Part shown: one piece after another, positions 59,333 to 64,000 of the stretch | Layout: each line of letters starts with the position of its first letter | Numbering within the stretch: position 1 is the stretch's first letter | Source of the DNA: Gemmatimonadaceae bacterium | GTDB lineage: Bacteria > Gemmatimonadota > Gemmatimonadetes > Gemmatimonadales > Gemmatimonadaceae | Direction: 5' to 3' | Assembly (NCBI GenBank): GCA_947457545.1 | Contig: CANGXD010000004.1 | Location: 30,564-94,563, forward strand | Length of the DNA: 64,000 nt | Translations under genes and position numbers: made by a program | Notes under the pieces: generated by a model | The model's input: the letters and a program-made list of their open reading frames with translations, nothing else | What the model was told of the DNA's origin: nothing | Database searches by the model: none

Positions 59333-61026
59333 TGGCTGATAACGCATTCAAGCGCGTGAATTGGACCACGGGTATGCTCCTCACCACGGAGCATTTCCGG
59401 CGATCTGACGCGTACAGCATCGAAATCTTTGAATGGCTTCTGCGTTACACGGCCACACCGGCGGGTCTCGTAGGCGGAGGACCACGGTTGAGCCGCGGAG
59501 AACGCGGGTTGGAAGCGCACGACCCGCAACTCGATGTCTACGACGATGGCGAGACGGTTCGCTTGTCCGTCATGCAGGCGCGCGGCGTCACGGCGAACGG
59601 CGGATTGGTGGAGACGGGGCCGCCGCGCGCAGTAAGCCGTGAGGTGCCGAAATCCGAGCTCGTCGGGCAGAACGAGCTCGTGGTGTATCTCGTGCGAACC
59701 GGTCGGGACAGCGAAGACCCCGAGAGTGTGGGGAGCGATGAAGCGAACCCGCTGCAGTCCGCGTGGGTTCAGGACGATCTCCGCCTCGAGCTCGGCGTGC
59801 GCGCGGATGAACTGGGTGAAGCGCTCGCCGTTGGCCGTATCCGGCGCATGGCGGAAACACAGAGCTTCGAGCGCGATGCGATGTTCATTCCCGCTTGCGC
59901 CACGATGCTGGCGCACAGCGCGCTCTTCGCCGGGTGGCGTCGCATTCAAGATGAACTGCGGTTGCTCGCGGGCGGCTTCGGTGAATTGCATCGTCTGGTG
60001 GCGCAATACGTGGATCAGTTGGCGCGTCGCGGGCTCGATACGCGATTCGATCAGAGCGTGTCGGCCTTCATCGAGCGTGCGGTGCTCGCCCTCGACGCCG
60101 CCGTGTATGACACCATGGATCCGGGTGCATCACCCACCGCGGTCTTCCAGCGAATAGATCGCGCCGGACGGCAAATCGCCTTGGCGCTGGATCTCAGCCC
60201 GTCCACGCGCGAATACCTCTCGATGTTGTCGAACGCCGAGGGCGGTTACAACACGCTGCTCGAAGAAGAACGCGGGGCGCTTTCGGCAGACCGGGAGCGT
60301 GTCATGCGTGCCGATCTTCGACTCGAACTCACGCGCGCCGAGCAGGCGGTCGCGCGCGTACGGTCGCTGCTGCATGCCCTCGAGGGGCGTTACCTCGACT
60401 ACCGCGTCAACGGCGCGGTGGACGCCCTGCGGTTTCTCATCGATCGTGGTGGCGAGCAGTTCTACACCGTGGTATCGGCACCGGGCCACTCGCAGCGCGA
60501 CGGCGATCTGCTCACCTTTGCTTTCCCGCAGCTCAACCTCACCGGACGCCACGAGTATCGCCTGCTCATTCTCGCCGATCCCGGTGGAGTCTCGAAGTGG
60601 GAGGTGGGCGATGAACTACGGCCGTCGGTGCGCATCAATGCGTCAGCCGGCGGTGGGCGTCCCATCTCGCCGACGCTGGTGTGCGAAGTACCCGGTCAAC
60701 GCAATTTCGCGATGAACTTCGATACGCCGGCGGACGTCGCTACGATCTCGTCCGTTCAGCTGACGATAAGCCCTGCGCATAAAGTGCGGGGGGCGATTCT
60801 CTATCAGCGTCGCCGTGGTCTCGTCCCGGAAACGGTTGGCTCAAGCGCTGCTCCCACGTCGCACGAGCCCGTGCGAGCCGAACCGCCGCGGCCCGAACCT
60901 CTGCGGCAGGAGCCGCCGCGCAATGAGCCCCCGCGCGGTGGGTGGACGCCTCCAGCGGAACCGCCAGTGCCGCCCGAGTCGGGCACAAGGCCACGCGTCG
61001 TCATTCGTCCGAAGAACACCAACTGA
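59332..61026 (+). CDS. tssK: T6SS baseplate connector TssK
   Basis: 564 aa from GTG at 59332, overlapping the tssG stop; the longer frame is a shadow. It starts KRVNWTTGMLLTTEHFRRSD, the typical TssK N-terminus. Further blocks: NELVVYLVRTGRD, AETQSFERDAMFIPACATML, FGELHRLVAQYVDQLARRG, and the C-terminal domain with FAFPQLNLTGRHEYRLLILA. TssK trimers link the baseplate to the membrane complex. The last approximately 60 residues are a Pro/Arg/Glu-rich tail (PRPEPLRQEPPRNEPPRGG), not usual in TssK. Confidence 0.92.
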   Translation: MADNAFKRVNWTTGMLLTTEHFRRSDAYSIEIFEWLLRYTATPAGLVGGGPRLSRGERGLEAHDPQLDVYDDGETVRLSVMQARGVTANGGLVETGPPRAVSREVPKSELVGQNELVVYLVRTGRDSEDPESVGSDEANPLQSAWVQDDLRLELGVRADELGEALAVGRIRRMAETQSFERDAMFIPACATMLAHSALFAGWRRIQDELRLLAGGFGELHRLVAQYVDQLARRGLDTRFDQSVSAFIERAVLALDAAVYDTMDPGASPTAVFQRIDRAGRQIALALDLSPSTREYLSMLSNAEGGYNTLLEEERGALSADRERVMRADLRLELTRAEQAVARVRSLLHALEGRYLDYRVNGAVDALRFLIDRGGEQFYTVVSAPGHSQRDGDLLTFAFPQLNLTGRHEYRLLILADPGGVSKWEVGDELRPSVRINASAGGGRPISPTLVCEVPGQRNFAMNFDTPADVATISSVQLTISPAHKVRGAILYQRRRGLVPETVGSSAAPTSHEPVRAEPPRPEPLRQEPPRNEPPRGGWTPPAEPPVPPESGTRPRVVIRPKNTN

Positions 61027-61053
61027 CCTCCTAGTACATTCCGCACGAGTGCC

Positions 61054-63795
61054 ATGGATCTCACCCGACTTGCCCTAGACTTATCGGCCGCCCTCGAAGA
61101 AGCGCAGTTGATTGCTGCGCGTGACCGGGCCGCGTACATCAAGCCGAAGCACCTGTTCCTGTCGTTGCTCAAGGAGGGAGGGGCGCTGCAACGTGTCAGC
61201 GGCGCGGTGGGCCTTGACGCCGGAATGGCATGGCGTTTCATCAACGACCTTGGTGATGTCGGGAACGAAGGGGCGCTCGAACCCGGTCGTCGCCCCATCG
61301 CGAGCCGCGCACTGCGCGATCTCGTGGACCGCGCCTTTGCCGTCGCCGCGAGCAAAGGGCAGCACACCGTCGGTGTGCTCGAGATGGCGCTGGCGGCGGT
61401 CGAGTCTCCAGGGCTCCCCGTCGGCAGAGCGCTGGTCGACGCCGGCTGGAATGCTGATCGGGTAACACAGGCACTGGATAATCCCGCCGTCATGCAGCCG
61501 ACGGGTGAAGACGCGCCAACGCCGACGGATGGGAAGTCGGTTCTCGAGCGTTTCACACGCGACCTGACGCAAGCGGCGCGCGATGGAGAGCTCATGCCCG
61601 TGGTCGGTCGCGACGAAGAACTGCGCAATGTGATCCAAACGCTGCTTCGGAAGACCAAGAACAATCCGGTGCTGGTGGGGGATCCCGGCACCGGCAAGAC
61701 CGCGGTGGTAGAAGCCCTCGCACAGCGGATTGTGGAAGGCGATGTCCCGACGGCGCTGCAGGATGTCTCGGTGCTGTCGCTCGATCTGACGGGTCTGGTA
61801 GCGGGCGCCAAGTATCGCGGTGAATTCGAAGAGCGGATCAAGGCCATCGCCGACGAGGTCCGCGCGCGCAAAGATGTGGTGCTGTTTCTCGACGAGCTCC
61901 ATACGCTCGTTGGCGCCGGCGGCTCGTCAGGCGGCATGGATGCTGCCAACATTCTCAAGCCGGCCCTCGCGCGTGGTGAACTGCGCTGCGTCGGTGCGAC
62001 GACTCACGAGGAGTACCGCGAGAATATCGAGAAGGATGGCGCTCTTGCCCGCCGGTTCGAAAAGGTGATCGTCGATGAACCGGACGACGATCTCACCTTG
62101 GCCATGATTCGCGGCGCCCGCCCCAAGTACGAATCGCACCATCGCGTCAAGGTCACCGATGCGGCATTGCAGGCCATCGTGAAGCTTGCCCGCCGTCATC
62201 TGCGCGATCGCGCCTTTCCCGATAAGGCGTTCGACATCCTCGACGAGGCATCCGCGAGCATTCGCCTGCAGCTCGACTCCAAGCCCAATATCGTCGATGC
62301 GAAAGAACGGACGCTCTGGCGCGAACGTCGTCGTCTGGACGCCATGGAGATGTCCGAGCATCCGGATACGCCGCAGGTGCGCGAGAAAGTGACGGCGCTC
62401 GAGGCCGAAGTCGATGCGTTGCTCGTGCGTTGGCAGCAGGAACGCGAACTGCTCGACCAGATCACGGAAATGGGCCGGACCGTCGAAGCCGGCGAACAGG
62501 CGCTCACGCAGCTGGAAGGCTCGCAGCCGGATCAGGCGCAGCTGTTGCAGCGGGGCACCCTGCAGTTCCTGCGAACGCAGCAGGCCGACTTGCAGCAGAA
62601 ACTGAGCGCCATCACGGCCGACGGCGCGCTCGTGCCACAGGAAGTTTCCGCGGGCACCGTGGCGGAAATTGTCGCCCGTCGCGCGCGTGTTCCGGTCATG
62701 CGCATGATGGAAAGCGAGCGCGATCGACTCCTGAAGTTGGAGGAGCGTCTCGAGGTACGCGTGATCGGTCAGCCCGAGGCCGTCGTGGCGCTCGCCGAAG
62801 CGGCCCGGCGCGTACGGGCAGACCTCCGGAAAAAGCGAAAGCCGGCGTCGTTCCTGTTCGTCGGTCCCACCGGCGTTGGAAAAACGGAACTGTCCAAGGC
62901 GCTCGCTGCCGCCCTCTTCGATGACGAAGCCGCCCTTATCCGCATCGACATGGCGGAGTACAAGGATTCGGGATCCGTCTCAGGGCTCATCGGATCCCGT
63001 CCCGGCTTGGTGGGATCCGAAGAAGGCGGCTTTCTCACCGAACAGGTACGCCGCAATCCCAACAGCATCGTGCTGTTCGACGAAATCGAAAAGGCACATC
63101 CCGAAGTCATCGACATCCTGCTGGGCGTTCTCGACGAGGGACGCCTCACGGATGCGAAGGGACGGTTCTGCGACTTCACGAACACCATGATCATCCTGAC
63201 GTCGAATCTTGGCGTCCGTGAAGCCACGCAAGCGACAGACGATCTGGATGCGCGCAAGGACATCATTCTGAAAGTCGTGCAGAACTCGCTCCGTCCGGAG
63301 CTGTTCAACCGCATCTCCAATGTGATCCCCTTCAACGCGCTCGATACGACGGTGCTGCAGCAGATCGTCCGCCTGCATTTCAAGGCACTCACTGAGCAGC
63401 TCAAGGAGCAGCATCGCGCAGCGCTGGTGGTAGACGATGATGTGGTGGAACGGCTGGCGGAGGCGGCGTACGACCCGGCCTATGGCGCGCGTCCGGTGGA
63501 GCGCACGATCGACCGGCTGGTACTCTCGGACCTGTCGAATCTCATCATCTCCGGTGCAGTCCCTGCCCAGGGTGTCGTCCACATTTACCGCGACGGTGAC
63601 GACATCGGCATGATCGCCGGAACGGTCGAGGAAGTCGCATCGGAGCTGCCGAACGTTCGCGCCGAAGTGGCGCAGCATGCGGCTGAACGGGAGGCACGGG
63701 CAGCGGCAGCGGAACTGCTGGCGTCCGACCCCACCGCCGTTGACAGCAACGACGCCGAGGCGGCCGCGGCCAGCCTGACCGGCGCGGAAGGGTAA
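61054..63795 (+). CDS. clpV: T6SS sheath-recycling AAA+ ATPase ClpV (TssH)
   Basis: A 913-aa Clp/Hsp100 ATPase. N-domain at 1-145 (AYIKPKHLFLSLLKEG). First AAA+ module with Walker A GDPGTGKT near 209, Walker B VLFLDELHTLVGAG, and the RRFEKVIVDEP region. A coiled-coil middle domain follows (RLDAMEMSEHPDTPQVREKV). The second AAA+ module has GPTGVGKTELSKAL near 604, IVLFDEIEKAHPEVIDILLG and arginine-finger regions, then a C-terminal domain. Known ClpV disassembles contracted TssBC sheaths. Location after tssK supports ClpV rather than housekeeping ClpB. The tail is Ala-rich and extended. Confidence 0.94.
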   Translation: MDLTRLALDLSAALEEAQLIAARDRAAYIKPKHLFLSLLKEGGALQRVSGAVGLDAGMAWRFINDLGDVGNEGALEPGRRPIASRALRDLVDRAFAVAASKGQHTVGVLEMALAAVESPGLPVGRALVDAGWNADRVTQALDNPAVMQPTGEDAPTPTDGKSVLERFTRDLTQAARDGELMPVVGRDEELRNVIQTLLRKTKNNPVLVGDPGTGKTAVVEALAQRIVEGDVPTALQDVSVLSLDLTGLVAGAKYRGEFEERIKAIADEVRARKDVVLFLDELHTLVGAGGSSGGMDAANILKPALARGELRCVGATTHEEYRENIEKDGALARRFEKVIVDEPDDDLTLAMIRGARPKYESHHRVKVTDAALQAIVKLARRHLRDRAFPDKAFDILDEASASIRLQLDSKPNIVDAKERTLWRERRRLDAMEMSEHPDTPQVREKVTALEAEVDALLVRWQQERELLDQITEMGRTVEAGEQALTQLEGSQPDQAQLLQRGTLQFLRTQQADLQQKLSAITADGALVPQEVSAGTVAEIVARRARVPVMRMMESERDRLLKLEERLEVRVIGQPEAVVALAEAARRVRADLRKKRKPASFLFVGPTGVGKTELSKALAAALFDDEAALIRIDMAEYKDSGSVSGLIGSRPGLVGSEEGGFLTEQVRRNPNSIVLFDEIEKAHPEVIDILLGVLDEGRLTDAKGRFCDFTNTMIILTSNLGVREATQATDDLDARKDIILKVVQNSLRPELFNRISNVIPFNALDTTVLQQIVRLHFKALTEQLKEQHRAALVVDDDVVERLAEAAYDPAYGARPVERTIDRLVLSDLSNLIISGAVPAQGVVHIYRDGDDIGMIAGTVEEVASELPNVRAEVAQHAAEREARAAAAELLASDPTAVDSNDAEAAAASLTGAEG

Positions 63796-63796
63796 G

Positions 63797-64000
63797 GTGG
63801 CGGCCCGCTCACACCGCCGGCTCCTGTTACCGCTGGCAGCGCTGCTTGTGGCGGTTGCCCTGCCCTCGCGTGCCGACGCGCAGCTTGGATGGGTAAAAGG
63901 GCTGTTCGGGAAGAAGTCCAAGCCCGCGGCAGAGCAGCCGGCAGCGGCGCCGGCGAACGGCGCGGCACCGGCCGCTGGCGCGCCTGCCGGGATGAGCGGC
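63797..64000 (+). CDS. Secreted protein, N-terminus only (cut by window end)
   Basis: GTG at 63797 is one base after the clpV stop, with GGAAGG upstream. 68 codons are visible: signal peptide (RRLLLPLAALLVAVALPSRA, cleavage likely after ADA), then QLGWVKGLFGKKSKPAAEQP and an Ala/Pro-rich linker. It is translationally close to clpV, so it may be another component of the system, for example a periplasmic or outer-membrane protein. The body of the gene lies outside the window; no family can be assigned. Confidence 0.75.
   Translation, partial: MAARSHRRLLLPLAALLVAVALPSRADAQLGWVKGLFGKKSKPAAEQPAAAPANGAAPAAGAPAGMSG

Noticed and set aside
51585..63795. Extracellular contractile injection system (eCIS/PVC-like) instead of T6SS
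   Set aside because: TssK, ClpV, VgrG with separate PAAR proteins and DUF4123 adaptors are T6SS hallmarks; no eCIS tail-terminator or LysM hub set is seen.
61054..63795. Housekeeping ClpB disaggregase
   Set aside because: The gene follows tssK within 28 bp in the T6SS operon, and context favours ClpV, although the domain plan alone would not separate them.

Overview
This is a 64 kb high-GC bacterial window with densely packed, often overlapping genes. It carries many Ser/Thr kinases with unusual extracytoplasmic domains, Big_2/PEGA/PD40 surface proteins and a type VI secretion system (T6SS). The combination best fits a Gemmatimonadota (Gemmatimonas-like) chromosome. That assignment rests on gene style only; no rRNA, tRNA or other taxonomic marker is present.

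Layout. (1) 1-8,118, minus strand: a surface/signalling operon. It runs from a zinc-ribbon Ser/Thr kinase with Big_2-like domains through two lipoproteins (CarboxypepD_reg-like and PEGA), a PD40 beta-propeller protein and a TPR-like exported protein to the N-terminus of an SBP_bac_5 solute-binding protein cut by the window edge. (2) 8,361-16,925, plus: a zinc-ribbon protein with two decayed kinase N-lobes, then a tightly overlapping four-gene exported operon (Ig-like lipoprotein, cohesin-like lipoprotein, IPT/TIG lipoprotein, Asp-box protein ending in a dockerin), then a Big_2 lipoprotein. (3) 17,032-25,154, plus: a kinase-TolB/TPR protein, and a kinase-RDD-pseudokinase protein flanked by two closely related helical-repeat paralogues.

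(4) 25,261-48,772: the accessory T6SS effector region. It holds an NlpC/P60-like amidase with a lipoprotein partner, orphan exported/ankyrin genes, and two inverted copies of one five-gene cassette (PAAR, DUF4123 adaptor, small helical adaptor, large effector, approximately 260-aa partner). Between them lie a Tle1/DUF2235 phospholipase cassette with a DUF2931 lipoprotein, and a metallophosphoesterase / small membrane protein / nucleotidyl cyclase operon. The cyclase has the complete ExoY/CyaA/edema-factor catalytic set on a T6SS LysM-like plus PG-binding scaffold. Two gene remnants, a pentapeptide-repeat N-terminus near 37.0 kb and the tail of the amidase partner near 42.7 kb, show that the region has been reshuffled.

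(5) 48,939-63,795, plus: a ubiquitin-like multi-membrane protein and a vWA protein lead into the T6SS core tssB-tssC-orf-hcp-tssE-vgrG-tssF-tssG-tssK-tssH(clpV). TssA and the TssJLM membrane complex are not in the window. A further secreted protein begins at the right edge.

The likely logic is that the core builds a contractile injector; PAAR tips, VgrG, DUF4123 and the small adaptors load toxins; partner lipoproteins and membrane proteins give self-protection. Toxin targets suggested by the domains are peptidoglycan (amidase, M15), membrane lipid (Tle1) and nucleotide signalling (ExoY-like cyclase). The cyclase is the standout, because known members of that family act inside eukaryotic cells.
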